40,742 nt of DNA from Clostridia bacterium. GTDB taxonomy: Bacteria > Bacillota > Clostridia > Oscillospirales > Acutalibacteraceae. Below the pieces are notes generated by a model that was given only the letters and a program-made list of their open reading frames with translations, searched no databases and was not told the origin of the DNA. The stretch spans positions 1-40,742 of the forward strand of contig JAKSPN010000003.1 of assembly GCA_024404755.1 (NCBI GenBank). The letters run 5' to 3'. Shown here one piece after another: positions 31,935 through 40,742 of this stretch. Position 1 is the stretch's first letter. Every line of letters begins with the position of its first letter. A program made the translations under genes and the position numbers.

Positions 31935-34277
31935 TCAAATTTCGGCTTTTTCCAGTCGCAACGCCACCACGGTCACGTCGTCCGACCGACCGCCGGGTTG
32001 CAGTTTGCGGGCGGCTACGGCGATTTCCTCCGCGAGCGATTGCAACGACGTTTTGGCGGGCTCAAATCGCTTTAACGCCTGCTCTACCCACCCGATACCG
32101 CCGGCATATACCCCGTCGGAAACAAGCAACACCACGTCGCCCGCGGTGAGCGTGTCCTGCTGTTTTTCAAACCGAATGTCCCGCAAAATTCCGACGGGAA
32201 GCGACGAGCGTTCAAGCCGCGATACCCGTCCGTGACTGAGGAGCAACGACGTGGCGGCACCGGCTTTGAGCGAGCGCATTTTGCCGGAAAACAAGTCCAC
32301 CGACAACACGTCGAGCGTGGACAAACTCTCGTCCCCCGACTTGACCATCAGCGCGGAGTTGACCATCCGCAGCACGCTGTCTTCGCCGAAGCCCGCTTTG
32401 AGCAACCGCGCGCAAAGACCCGCCGCCATCGCGCCGTCTACCGCGGCGCGCCCGCCGCTGCCCATCCCGTCGGCGAGTACCGCGCAAAACCGCCCGCCGC
32501 CGTCCTTAAACACCTCGTACGCATCGCCGCAAAGCCGTTCGCCGCCGGCACACAGTTGCGCCGCGCCCACCTGCACGCGATAGCGCGCCTGCTCGGTGAG
32601 AGTAATTTTGGCGAGCGCCCCCATTCGGTTGACCGTCGGCGGCGCAAACTCCCGTCCGCAGGCATCGCCGATGCGGGACAACCACTCTTTTCGGCGGAGT
32701 TTCGCCGCCATATCCACCGCCACGATATCCACCTGCATCCGGTTGCCTTTGCCGACGGTACACACCGTTTCGTGCACGTCCATATTGTATTCCTCGCACA
32801 CCGCCCGCACCCGTGCGGCGGCATCGGTATCCACCTGCTCGGCGCTTTTGAAATCGTGGGAAAATTCGCCGAGCAACTCCGCCATCCCGGAAAACTGGTC
32901 GGTGACAACGGCACGGATTTCCGACAGCCGCCGAAACGCGCCCTCGCGCAGACAATGGTCGCCGTAGCCGCGGTTGACTTCGTACGCCACCTCGTCCAGA
33001 CGGTTACAGCGGTGTTTGAGAATGCCCTCAAAATCGCGGCGTGTCACCTTCCCCTGCTCGCGCAAAAGCGGCGTTAGGTGGTTAAAGGTATCCATAGTGT
33101 CGTTGAGGTCTTTTTCCCAGCAGTTGAGCCGCAACGCGCACGAATGGCACACGTTGTCTGACACCGTGTAATACACGCTTCCTAGGTCCGGCTCGCTCAC
33201 CCCCGCCAACTTCTTCGATACAAGGTCCACGGTGCCCGCCACCTCCTCCATCGCTTTGGAAGCGACGTTCAGCCGCAACACGACCGAACGGCGCAACCCT
33301 TCGACGGCGGGTTTTTCGCCGGCGTTGTTGAAAAAGCCGTGCAAAATCCGTTCGGCTTTTTGGGGGATTGCCAAAAAGAAAATCGCCGCCGCTATCGTTT
33401 CGTATAACCCCGAAAGCACCGTGATTCCCTCGCCCGAGCCGACGGAAACCACCATAAACGCCACAAAAAACGTGCCGGCGCAGGCGAGTTTGCCGAAGCG
33501 GGAAAACATCCCCGCAAGCAGTCCGCCGAGCGCGAACGCCATCGACAGATACAAGCGGTCGGGCAGCGCAAACGCCGCCGCCATACCGAACGCGATACCG
33601 GCGATACTGCCGCCGTTTTCCTTGCCCGCGTGGGCACAGAGCAATAACAGTACAATCGCTACGATACGTCCGGGCGAAATGCCGACGAGTTCCATCGGAA
33701 ACAACGCCATCAGCATCACCGACAACAGCACGACAACCGCCGCTTGCTCCGAAAGGGTCGCCGCCCGTTCGCGAGTGGACCACAAGACGGAGAGTCCGGT
33801 TTGTACGAAAAAGGTGAACCCCGCCGCAAGCAGACTTTCACAGAGGAAAATCAGCACGCGGTAGGCGGTCAGCCCTGCCGCGGATTCGATGGCAAGCCCC
33901 GTGCCGAGGGTGGCGACAAACGCCAAAAACGGGGCGATTTTCCCCTCGCTTTTTAAGCGAAACCCGCCGAGCAGCCACCGCAGTCCCCCTGCCGCCGCCA
34001 CCGCGCAAAGATAGCGCAGCGCATCCACCGACGACAGCCCGAACAGATACCCGACGGCGCAACACAGATACACAAGCACCGCGCCGCTTCCGGAAAACGC
34101 CGCCGCAACCCCGACGGCGAACGGCGCCAAATCGCCGTAGACTACGCTGTTGGCGCAAACGAGGCCGAGGAGCGCGCCGCTGACCAAAATGCCGGTTTTG
34201 CGCCACGTTCCCTCCCGCGTTTCCCGTTCCGCCGTGTTGGTTACGACCTCTGCCGTTTTTTCTTTCAACGTCCTCAC
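31935..34277 (-). CDS. spoIIE: Stage II sporulation protein E (PP2C-type phosphatase)
   Basis: A 780-residue membrane phosphatase. In Bacillus it dephosphorylates SpoIIAA to activate sigma-F in the forespore and helps polar division. Residues ~30-310 hold about ten hydrophobic helices and ~320-560 the linker/regulatory part, with a cysteine cluster CHSCALRLNC near 400. The C-terminal PP2C domain (~570-780) has VLADGMGSGGRAAVDG, STLDVLSVDL and VVLLVSDGVYAGG with the metal-binding aspartates. GTG 34277 or TTG 34268 could be the start; the GGAAGGTGAGG ribosome site fits TTG slightly better. Divergent from murC, with a possible Spo0A-controlled promoter. Its presence shows sporulation potential. 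Confidence 0.95.
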   Translation of the reverse strand: MRTLKEKTAEVVTNTAERETREGTWRKTGILVSGALLGLVCANSVVYGDLAPFAVGVAAAFSGSGAVLVYLCCAVGYLFGLSSVDALRYLCAVAAAGGLRWLLGGFRLKSEGKIAPFLAFVATLGTGLAIESAAGLTAYRVLIFLCESLLAAGFTFFVQTGLSVLWSTRERAATLSEQAAVVVLLSVMLMALFPMELVGISPGRIVAIVLLLLCAHAGKENGGSIAGIAFGMAAAFALPDRLYLSMAFALGGLLAGMFSRFGKLACAGTFFVAFMVVSVGSGEGITVLSGLYETIAAAIFFLAIPQKAERILHGFFNNAGEKPAVEGLRRSVVLRLNVASKAMEEVAGTVDLVSKKLAGVSEPDLGSVYYTVSDNVCHSCALRLNCWEKDLNDTMDTFNHLTPLLREQGKVTRRDFEGILKHRCNRLDEVAYEVNRGYGDHCLREGAFRRLSEIRAVVTDQFSGMAELLGEFSHDFKSAEQVDTDAAARVRAVCEEYNMDVHETVCTVGKGNRMQVDIVAVDMAAKLRRKEWLSRIGDACGREFAPPTVNRMGALAKITLTEQARYRVQVGAAQLCAGGERLCGDAYEVFKDGGGRFCAVLADGMGSGGRAAVDGAMAAGLCARLLKAGFGEDSVLRMVNSALMVKSGDESLSTLDVLSVDLFSGKMRSLKAGAATSLLLSHGRVSRLERSSLPVGILRDIRFEKQQDTLTAGDVVLLVSDGVYAGGIGWVEQALKRFEPAKTSLQSLAEEIAVAARKLQPGGRSDDVTVVALRLEKAEI

Positions 34278-34299
34278 CTTCCGTTCTTTTCTCCCTTAA

Positions 34300-34333
34300 A
34301 GTATAGCGGCTTGTCCGCGTTTTTTCGGTCGAA
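34300..34333 (-). promoter_or_regulatory. Possible Spo0A-activated promoter of spoIIE
   Basis: Minus strand: -10 TATACT (34300-34305) with no good -35 at 17 bases. At the -35 position lies TTCGACC (34327-34333), six of seven bases of the Spo0A box TTCGACA. This resembles Spo0A-dependent sigma-A promoters such as B. subtilis spoIIE and spoIIG. Confidence 0.42.
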
Positions 34334-34420
34334 ATCGCGGCGCGAGAGAGCGACTTTTTTCGGTTTTTCGGGCGGAAGAAAGAATATTTTGAAAAAAGCG
34401 GAAAAATCGTCAAAAAAAGG

Positions 34421-34449
34421 TTTCTTTTTTTGTAGTTTTGTCTTATAAT
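34421..34449 (+). promoter_or_regulatory. Probable promoter of murC
   Basis: Consensus -10 TATAAT (34444-34449). The -35 at 17 bases, TTTCTT (34421-34426), is weak and lies in an A/T-rich tract. About 40 bases before the murC start. Confidence 0.5.
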
Positions 34450-34494
34450 AGAGTGTGGAAAATGGAAAACTGATGAAACAAGAGGTGGACAAAC

Positions 34495-35862
34495 TTGGAT
34501 TTCAAATTTCAAGATGCCAAACATATTCACTTTGTCGGTATCGGCGGAAGCGGGATGAGCCCGCTGGCCGAGATTCTTTACGGTAAGGGATATACCATCA
34601 CCGGCTCCGACCGCAGCGAATCGGACAACGTCGATCGCCTGCGCCGGCTCGGCATTGAGGTGAAAATCCCCCAAACGGCGGAAAACGTCGAGGGCGCGGA
34701 TTTGATTGTCTATACCGCCGCGGTCCACGCGGACAACCCCGAGATGATTGCCGCTAATGAAAAACAAATCCCGATTTTGGAGCGCGCGAAACTCCTCGGT
34801 CAGTTGACCGCTACCTATCCGCAAACGATTGCCGTTGCGGGAACTCACGGCAAAACCACCACGACCTCGATGCTGTCGCAGGTGTTTTTGGAGGCGGACA
34901 CCGACCCTGCCCTCTTCATCGGCGGGCGGTTGCCGCTGATTGACGCGTTCGGCAAATCCGGCGCCGGCGACGTGATGGTGTGCGAGGCGTGCGAGTTTAT
35001 GGACCACTACCTCGAAATGACCCCCGAAACCGCGATTATTTTGAACGTGGATGCCGACCACCTCGACTATTTCGGCACGCTCGAAAACGTCATCAAATCG
35101 TTCCACACGTTCGCTTCCAAAGCGACCGGCTATATCATCTATAACAAGTCCGATGCGAACTCCTGCAAAGCCGTGGAAGGGCTTAAGAACGCGCCGCTTA
35201 TTTCCTACGGTCTCACCGACGACTGCGACTGGACGGCGAAAAACGTCCGTATCCACGATGGCTCTTACGCCACCTTTGAAGCGTGGCACAACGGCGCGTT
35301 CTTCGCGGATATCGAACTCGGTGTGCCGGGTATGCACAACGTGCAAAACGCGCTGGCGGTGCTCGCCGCCGCGTATGCGCACGGGCTTTCCGCCGTGCAG
35401 ATTGCCACCGGCATCAAGCATTTCCAGGGCGCGGGTCGCCGCTTCGAATTCCTCGGCACGTTCGGCGGCATCACGATTGCGGACGATTACGCCCACCACC
35501 CCACCGAAATCACCGCCACGCTGACGACGGCGAAAGCGATGCCGTATAACCGCGTGATTGCGATTTTCCAGCCGTTTACTTTCTCTCGCACCGCGCGCCA
35601 CCTCGACGATTTCGCCAAGGCGCTCTCGATTGCGGATATCGCCATCGTCAGCGATATTCTCGGCTCGCGTGAGACGAACGAGTGGAACATCCACTCGGAG
35701 CAAATTACAGCGAAAATGGAAAACGGCGTGTATCTCGCCGACTTCCCCGCTGTGGCCAACTACGTGTTGGAAGAAGCGAAAGAGGGCGACCTCGTAATCA
35801 CGATGGGCGGCGGCGACGTATACAAATGCGCGCGGCTTATCGCCAAAATGCTCGCCGGCTGA
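34495..35862 (+). CDS. murC: UDP-N-acetylmuramate-L-alanine ligase
   Basis: A 455-residue Mur ligase adding L-Ala to UDP-MurNAc in peptidoglycan synthesis. The N-terminal Rossmann-type loop is IHFVGIGGSGMSPLA (~11-25). The ATP loop AGTHGKTTTTSM has Lys120. HTFASKATGYIIYNKSD lies in the central domain, and GRRFEFLG, DDYAHHPTEI and FQPFTFSRT in the C-terminal part. Length is normal. TTG start at 34495 with GAGGTGG seven bases upstream; the nearby ATG at 34473 is out of frame. Monocistronic, ended by the terminator at 35874-35910. Confidence 0.97.
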   Translation: MDFKFQDAKHIHFVGIGGSGMSPLAEILYGKGYTITGSDRSESDNVDRLRRLGIEVKIPQTAENVEGADLIVYTAAVHADNPEMIAANEKQIPILERAKLLGQLTATYPQTIAVAGTHGKTTTTSMLSQVFLEADTDPALFIGGRLPLIDAFGKSGAGDVMVCEACEFMDHYLEMTPETAIILNVDADHLDYFGTLENVIKSFHTFASKATGYIIYNKSDANSCKAVEGLKNAPLISYGLTDDCDWTAKNVRIHDGSYATFEAWHNGAFFADIELGVPGMHNVQNALAVLAAAYAHGLSAVQIATGIKHFQGAGRRFEFLGTFGGITIADDYAHHPTEITATLTTAKAMPYNRVIAIFQPFTFSRTARHLDDFAKALSIADIAIVSDILGSRETNEWNIHSEQITAKMENGVYLADFPAVANYVLEEAKEGDLVITMGGGDVYKCARLIAKMLAG

Positions 35863-35873
35863 TAGTTTGACAT

Positions 35874-35910
35874 AAAAAAGACTGACCGATTGTATCGGTC
35901 AGTCTTTTTT
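35874..35910. terminator. Bidirectional terminator between murC and the MFS gene
   Basis: A 17-base perfect stem (35874-35890 with 35894-35910; core GACTGACCGAT), a 3-base loop, and six T or A on either side. Confidence 0.95.
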
Positions 35911-35924
35911 CGTTATAGATTGGT

Positions 35925-37112
35925 TTATTTCTCTTTTTTATAGCGCTTTCGCAGAAGTATCACGCAAACGAGAAGCAGAATCGGGAATGCAACACCCGAT
36001 ACTACGCCGATTTGCAGGTTGTTGTTGGCGGCTTGGGACACCGTTCCGACAAGCGCCGGTCCGACCGAACCGCCGAGGTCGCCCGCGAGCGCCAAAAACG
36101 CGAACAGCGCGGTGCCGCCTTTCGGCAAAATGCCCGCCGACAAACTAATCGAGCCGGGCCACAGGATGCCGACCGCAAAGCCGCACACCGTGCATCCGAG
36201 AAGCCCGAAAAGCGGCAACTGTGCAAGCCCCGCCACCAGATAACACGCGACCGCCAACACACCGGACACGGTCATATAGGTGACGAGGTTGATTTTTTCG
36301 CTGAATTTGCTAAACAGCACGCGGCTTAATCCCATACACACCGCAAACCCGCACGGTCCGATTAAATCGCCGGCGGATTTTGAGACGTGGAGCGCCGATT
36401 CCGCAAAGGTGGATGCCCATTGGGACATGGAGATTTCCGATGCGCCCGCGCCCACCATCAACAGCAAAAACAGCCAAAAGACCTTGGTTTTGAGCAGGTC
36501 TTTCGTGGTCATACTCTCCCCTTCGTCCGTAAGCGGTTCAATAGGGCACGTGGCGAAGTTATAGATGTTGTAAATCGGGATAATCGACCACAAAAGCGCT
36601 AAAATCCGCCAGTTTTCGATGCCGAAACAGCGGAAAAACAGCGTGGAAAACAGCACCACCGCCGCGAAACCCCAACAGTAAAACGAGTGGAGCAAACTCA
36701 TATGCCCCTCTTTGTTCTCGAACGGACACGCCTCGATGATGGGACTGCTTAACACCTCGATAAGTCCGCTTCCGATAGCGTACACAATGACACAAAGAAG
36801 CGTGCCGATAAAAGCGTTCGGCAGTACGTCCGGCAAAAAGGTCAGCCCGATGATACCGAGCGCCGAGGTGACCTGCGCCGTTACCACACAGGGGCGGTAG
36901 CCGATTTTGTCCACTACTTTGGCGCACAGATAGTCCACCACGAGTTGCGCAAAAAAGAACACGGCGGAAATCAGCGCGATTTGGGTCAGCGAAAAGCGGT
37001 AGGCGGCTTGGAACGTAACGTAAAGCAACGGCAAAAAGTTCGCCGAAATCGCTTGGGTGACTGAGCCGAGATAGCCGGCAAGCAGCGTTTTTCCGTAGTG
37101 TTTATGTTCCAT
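35925..37112 (-). CDS. MFS transporter
   Basis: A 395-residue major facilitator with about twelve hydrophobic helices in two halves. The loop between helices 2 and 3 reads DYLCAKVVDKIGYRPCVV, an MFS-like D..D+.G+R pattern. A hydrophilic linker (EPLTDEGESMTTKDLLKT) separates the halves. The second half has GGTALFAFLALAGDLGGSVGP, as in FucP-like sugar porters, but the substrate cannot be read. I prefer ATG 37112, eight bases after GAGG, over ATG 37118. Last gene of a minus-strand run that starts beyond the right edge; 33 bases after the DUF5662 gene. Confidence 0.87.
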   Translation of the reverse strand: MEHKHYGKTLLAGYLGSVTQAISANFLPLLYVTFQAAYRFSLTQIALISAVFFFAQLVVDYLCAKVVDKIGYRPCVVTAQVTSALGIIGLTFLPDVLPNAFIGTLLCVIVYAIGSGLIEVLSSPIIEACPFENKEGHMSLLHSFYCWGFAAVVLFSTLFFRCFGIENWRILALLWSIIPIYNIYNFATCPIEPLTDEGESMTTKDLLKTKVFWLFLLLMVGAGASEISMSQWASTFAESALHVSKSAGDLIGPCGFAVCMGLSRVLFSKFSEKINLVTYMTVSGVLAVACYLVAGLAQLPLFGLLGCTVCGFAVGILWPGSISLSAGILPKGGTALFAFLALAGDLGGSVGPALVGTVSQAANNNLQIGVVSGVAFPILLLVCVILLRKRYKKEK

Positions 37113-37145
37113 AGACATTCCTCATTTCCAACGAAAACGCGGGAA

Positions 37146-37676
37146 TCAGTCCTCTTTCAGCCACGCTTTGACGGCTTTGAACGCCGCGTCCTCCCCCTCG
37201 TCCGCGAGCAATTTTAAGAAATGCTCGATTTGGTCGGAGGTTTCGGGATGGATAAAACGGGTCGCCTTGCCGGGCAGAAAATACTCGTAGGCGGAAGAAT
37301 CCGTATAGTCCTTGCCTTTGTAAATCTTGCTCGCCGCCACGCGGTCACAGAACATCTCAACGACGTAGCGTTTCGGCATCGGCACCGGCCCCATGGTGCG
37401 TGTTTTCGGGTTGTAATCCGTCCAGTACTCGAAGTGGTGGCGGTTGCGGCCCTTGTGGTGAAGCCACGCGCGCGAGAAACCAAACAAACGCCGTTCCTCT
37501 TCGTTGGGGCTGCGCGTGCCGAGATAGTATTTTGCGCCGGGAATAAACTCCGTCGGCGTGTATTTGGATAAATCGTGGAACAGTCCCTGCCACCCGATGC
37601 CCGCTTTGAAGCAGTTGCGGATGACGGCGTGACGGTGACGGGTTATGGTGCGAAAATGTTTAATCGGATGTGCCAC
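37146..37676 (-). CDS. DUF5662-family protein
   Basis: A 176-residue soluble protein matching what I recognise as DUF5662. It is rich in histidine: HRHAV at residue ~13, LFHDLSKYTPTEF near 33 and AWLHHKGRNRHHFEYW near 70. The HD followed by spaced histidines recalls HD-type metal-dependent phosphohydrolases, but this is a motif-level guess and no function is established. GTG start with GGGGAGG upstream. It sits 20 bases after the GT-C-like gene and before the MFS gene. Confidence 0.75.
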   Translation of the reverse strand: MAHPIKHFRTITRHRHAVIRNCFKAGIGWQGLFHDLSKYTPTEFIPGAKYYLGTRSPNEEERRLFGFSRAWLHHKGRNRHHFEYWTDYNPKTRTMGPVPMPKRYVVEMFCDRVAASKIYKGKDYTDSSAYEYFLPGKATRFIHPETSDQIEHFLKLLADEGEDAAFKAVKAWLKED

Positions 37677-37696
37677 AGACGTGCCTCCCCTCGGCG

Positions 37697-39355
37697 TTAG
37701 TGCCGCGCGAAATAGGTATAGAATTTGGAACCTTCGTAGTTTTGTGCGGTGAAGTTTTTGATGCTGCTCGCGCTTTTTTTGTCGCTGCCGAGCGACTTAA
37801 ACGTGTCGTTATAGGTCAGCATTTCTCCGGCATCCACGCTCTTTACGATGCCGCGGGACATTTCGACCATCGGGGTGACAGAGCCCAAAACAAGAAACAC
37901 TGTCAACAACACACAAAGCAGGCGGTCAACCGATTTTTTCGGGCTGTCCCATTTTTCGAACAAAAAGCGGATGACGTACATACAAAACACGACGAGTGCC
38001 GGAATGGTGGCGCGCATACAGAAGTCCGCCGCCGCGCCCGTGAAAATCATCGGGAAGATGCAAAGCATCAAACAACACGCCCAAAACGGCAGGTCTTTGC
38101 GGTTGTGCCACCAAATCATCAGCGCAATCAGCAAAAATTCCAAAATCAAAAACGAGATAAACAGGATCAGCCGTTTGGGAGAAATACCGGCGTGCGCCAA
38201 ACCGTCTTTGTTGAAAATCAGCCGCGGCACGAAGCGCAACAGTTTGCTGCCGCTTTTGATGGTGGCGGCGGAGTTGCCGGTAAAATAGGCAAAGCAGACG
38301 GGAAAAATTCCCAAAACCGCCAAAATGTTCGGTAGCGAAAGCAACGACCGTACCGCAAAACGCGGGTATTTGCGGGCGCGGATAACAAACGTAACACCGA
38401 GTACCAATGCCAGCACCAAGAAGCCGTAAAACGGAATCGGACCGCAAAACAGCGACATCATACCGATAAATACGAAGTTTGCCGGCGTTTGCTCGCGGAA
38501 CAGCGTCAGCGTGGCGAGCCACGTCACCACCGCTTGGTTAAACACCCAAAACAGTTGGGTCGTAAACGAACTGAACTGTAACAAATGCCCTGTCGGGAAG
38601 TTGATTTTCTTTGCCCACCATTCGATGTGGATGTTTTCTTCTACCAAACGGGCAAACGCGCCGTCGGCACCTGCCGCCAGCCAGCCCACAACGTCCATAC
38701 CGCTGAAAAAGATGAAAATCAGCGTGGCGAGCACGACTTTTTTGCCGCCGGTGGCTTTGACGTTGAAAAACAACATCAGCATAACGAGAAAAATGCCGAT
38801 GGCCGTCCACAGATACAAGGCGGTGTTGCTGAGACCCCACAAAATGCCGCTGTTGTGGATAAACAGACCGAAAAATTTGCCGACAACGGCGGCGGGAAGC
38901 CAAAATCCGATATAATACGCGAGCATTCCTTTGTCGCCGCCGTAAATGACCGGCCATTCGTAGTTAATCAGGTCGCGGAACACCGCGTTGCGGTACGGGA
39001 AGTCGCCGGACTGATAAAATCCGCCGCCGATACCCGACCACCAAACCCAAATGCCCACCGCCACCATCACGGCAAACATCGCGCCGAACGGCACGTGGAT
39101 GTGGGTTACGGCATCGCGGTTGAGCAACGCTTTTTCGGGAATACGTTTGGGTTTCAGCAGGTTCGGTTTGACCGCCAGCGTTAAAATAAACAACGTGACG
39201 GCGGTGCTGATAACGGCGGGGATAACCGATAACCACGTCAGCGAAAAGATGAGAAACGGTAACCCCATATACAGGAATGCCGCCGCACGGATGTGCGTAT
39301 ATTCCAAATCGAAGCCGCTTTTGAAAAAGTCGGCCCATGCTTCTTTTTTGTTCAC
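37697..39355 (-). CDS. Large polytopic membrane protein, GT-C glycosyltransferase-like
   Basis: A 552-residue protein with a dozen or so hydrophobic helices. After two N-terminal helices and a short basic loop (NLLKPKRIPEKALLNRD), the first long outside loop contains GGFYQSGDFPYRNAVFRDL, an acidic-aromatic region of the kind that carries the catalytic Asp in GT-C enzymes, which use polyprenyl-phosphate sugars on the outer membrane face. The C-terminal ~80 residues are hydrophilic. I cannot name a family. GTG start at 39355 overlaps the upstream stop by four bases (GTGA), with AAGGAGAAC as ribosome site. Coupling to a GT87-like gene supports a glycosyltransferase or polymer-assembly role. Confidence 0.6.
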   Translation of the reverse strand: MNKKEAWADFFKSGFDLEYTHIRAAAFLYMGLPFLIFSLTWLSVIPAVISTAVTLFILTLAVKPNLLKPKRIPEKALLNRDAVTHIHVPFGAMFAVMVAVGIWVWWSGIGGGFYQSGDFPYRNAVFRDLINYEWPVIYGGDKGMLAYYIGFWLPAAVVGKFFGLFIHNSGILWGLSNTALYLWTAIGIFLVMLMLFFNVKATGGKKVVLATLIFIFFSGMDVVGWLAAGADGAFARLVEENIHIEWWAKKINFPTGHLLQFSSFTTQLFWVFNQAVVTWLATLTLFREQTPANFVFIGMMSLFCGPIPFYGFLVLALVLGVTFVIRARKYPRFAVRSLLSLPNILAVLGIFPVCFAYFTGNSAATIKSGSKLLRFVPRLIFNKDGLAHAGISPKRLILFISFLILEFLLIALMIWWHNRKDLPFWACCLMLCIFPMIFTGAAADFCMRATIPALVVFCMYVIRFLFEKWDSPKKSVDRLLCVLLTVFLVLGSVTPMVEMSRGIVKSVDAGEMLTYNDTFKSLGSDKKSASSIKNFTAQNYEGSKFYTYFARH

Positions 39356-40742
39356 GAGTTCTCCTTCGCGGGCTCATTCACCGCCTCTGCCGTTTCGGGC
39401 GATTCTCTCAAAAACGCGGGAAGCTCATCTTCTGTGGGTTGCGCCTCCTCTGCTGCGTTCTTTGCGCTTTTTCTAAAACGGGCAACCACGTTTTGCAAGA
39501 TGGGTTTCAGCGAAATTTTCCGCCGTTTTCCGGATTTGCTCGGTGTCAGCAACGCGTCGATGACCAACAGCAAAAATACGCCTTGGAACGCGAATACGGA
39601 AACCAGTTTGTTTGCGGCGCCGAAGTGCGCAATCAGCGTCCACCGCATGGTATCCAATTTTTTACCGGCCAAATCCGCCAGCAAACCGGTGTTTTCCGCC
39701 ATATTGCCGAGGAATCCGTACCACACGCAGGGCAACGGAATAAACATCAGTGCCAAACACAAAAGATACAAATAGTCGTTCCACCGGAATTTTCGTTTTT
39801 CGGTAAGGAACATCACAAACGGCACCAGGAAAAATGCCAGCGCATAGGTAGACGACAGTGAGCGAATGTTAAACACCATATAGCAGAGCGCCGTCATTTT
39901 TTGCCAGTCTTTCGGCAAAATAAACACCATCAAAAGCGCCATAACTTCCAGACACCAGAACACGATTTTGCCGCTGATTTTCGGGAATCCTTCCGGAACA
40001 AACACGGCAACGAGTTCTTGGAACGAATAGCCGGTGCGGTAGGCGCGTGCTTTTTCGGCACGGCTGGAGTTGAAGTTGAAAATATTTGTGACCAATTTCC
40101 AAAGCAGTTCCGGACCGCCGAACGCAAAAATCGGCACGGCAAACGCGATAATGCCGTAAATTATGAGGCGGATGGCCTCTTTGTATTTTCTGTCGGTAAG
40201 CAGCAAAATACCGAACACCGCGGGATAGATTTTCAGTCCCGCCGCCAATGCTAAGGCGATATAGGATAATTCTCGTACAAGTTTCCGTTCGTGATTGCGG
40301 AAAAAGACGAAAAACATAGTCAGCGGAATAACAAGAATAATGATGTTGCCGCGTTGAATAGCATAGAGCATCGGGAACGACAACGCCGAAGAAATTGCCA
40401 ACGCCGCCGGTGCCGCCTTAAAGCCGCAACGAAGCAGATAGCGGTCAATAATAAGGTATACCGCGAACACGCACAACATCACGGAAATAAAATACACCAT
40501 CAGCGCAATAGGGTCGGTATTCCGCAGTTCAAAGCGCTCTTTGAAGGTGCCTGCTACCAACTCACCTTTGAACATCATACCGATAGCGACGTAAATCAAG
40601 TTGGCAAGCGGCGGGTAAATGACGCTTTTTTCATAGCCGCCGTTGTGGGACGCGTCCCGCACCGAGTTAAAGAAATCCATAAACATATCGGTGCTTTTTT
40701 GGTAGTTAAACGTGGGCGCGTAAAACAACGAATATCGCACGG
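39352..40742 (-). CDS. GT87/DUF2029-like polytopic glycosyltransferase (5' end beyond window)
   Basis: At least 463 codons; the frame is open to the right edge and the first helix of the family is missing, so the true start lies outside. Features of DUF2029/GT87 mannosyltransferase-like proteins: an N-terminal segment ending VIYPPLANLIYV, SFPMLYAIQRGNIIILV, and ALAAGLKIYPAVFGILLL. About nine hydrophobic helices are visible, then a charged, alanine/glutamate-rich tail of ~50 residues. GT87 enzymes use polyprenyl-phosphate-linked sugars at the outer membrane face. The substrate here is unknown. It overlaps the next gene by four bases. Confidence 0.72.
   Translation of the reverse strand, partial: VRYSLFYAPTFNYQKSTDMFMDFFNSVRDASHNGGYEKSVIYPPLANLIYVAIGMMFKGELVAGTFKERFELRNTDPIALMVYFISVMLCVFAVYLIIDRYLLRCGFKAAPAALAISSALSFPMLYAIQRGNIIILVIPLTMFFVFFRNHERKLVRELSYIALALAAGLKIYPAVFGILLLTDRKYKEAIRLIIYGIIAFAVPIFAFGGPELLWKLVTNIFNFNSSRAEKARAYRTGYSFQELVAVFVPEGFPKISGKIVFWCLEVMALLMVFILPKDWQKMTALCYMVFNIRSLSSTYALAFFLVPFVMFLTEKRKFRWNDYLYLLCLALMFIPLPCVWYGFLGNMAENTGLLADLAGKKLDTMRWTLIAHFGAANKLVSVFAFQGVFLLLVIDALLTPSKSGKRRKISLKPILQNVVARFRKSAKNAAEEAQPTEDELPAFLRESPETAEAVNEPAKENS

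Noticed and set aside
33838-35703. A 621-codon minus-strand frame crossing murC and the end of spoIIE
   Set aside because: It runs antisense to murC and then out of frame through spoIIE. No motif and no ribosome site at the start.

Overview
The window looks like chromosome from a spore-forming, moderately GC-rich (roughly mid-50s % by eye) member of the Clostridia, probably in or near the Oscillospirales. The pointers are SpoIIE and a SpoIIM-like protein, T-box leaders, IreB, the yajC/TIGR04086 pair, DUF1540, and strong AGGAGG-type ribosome sites with many GTG and TTG starts. The assignment is inference; there is no rRNA or other taxonomic marker here. I see no tRNA, rRNA, insertion sequence, prophage or CRISPR array.

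Layout from left to right. (1) 1-4.8 kb, minus strand: an operon of a LicD-type phosphotransferase, an IspD/TarI-type cytidylyltransferase, a GatZ/KbaZ-family protein and a GatD-like polyol-phosphate dehydrogenase cut by the window edge. Read together they fit a route from a ketohexose phosphate to a CDP-activated sugar alcohol and its transfer to a surface glycan. (2) 4.9-6.0 kb: a DUF1540 protein and a TVP38/DedA-type membrane protein. (3) 6.0-6.86 kb: a gene-free stretch with a good promoter, a perfect palindrome, hairpins and an imperfect direct repeat, ahead of a XerC/D-type recombinase at 6.86-7.86 kb. (4) 7.9-10.9 kb, minus strand: yajC, a TIGR04086 membrane protein, a SpoIIM-like protein, a YesL-like membrane protein and a HAD nucleotidase. 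Two of the intergenic gaps hold hairpins that bury the next gene's ribosome binding site. (5) 11.0-18.3 kb, minus strand: a T-box leader (best-fit specifier ATC, Ile) heads an HTH-cupin-acyl-CoA synthetase fusion, malQ and ileS. (6) 18.3-22.4 kb, minus strand: a GGDEF cyclase followed by a PTS-EIIC-like/EAL fusion, a putative cyclic-di-GMP make/break pair. (7) 22.5-27.8 kb, minus strand: the classic pyrH-frr-uppS-cdsA-dxr-rseP operon. (8) 27.8-31.9 kb, plus strand: Phe T-box, pheS, pheT, then ireB with its own promoter. (9) 31.9-35.9 kb: spoIIE and murC, divergent. (10) 35.9 kb to the end, minus strand: two translationally coupled GT-C-like membrane proteins, a DUF5662 protein and an MFS transporter.

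Most of the window is envelope and translation housekeeping. The parts that deserve attention are the CDP-polyol/LicD operon, the paired ribosome-site hairpins in the yajC operon, the T-box-headed cupin-ligase operon, the GGDEF/EIIC-EAL pair and the structured gene-free stretch before xerC.
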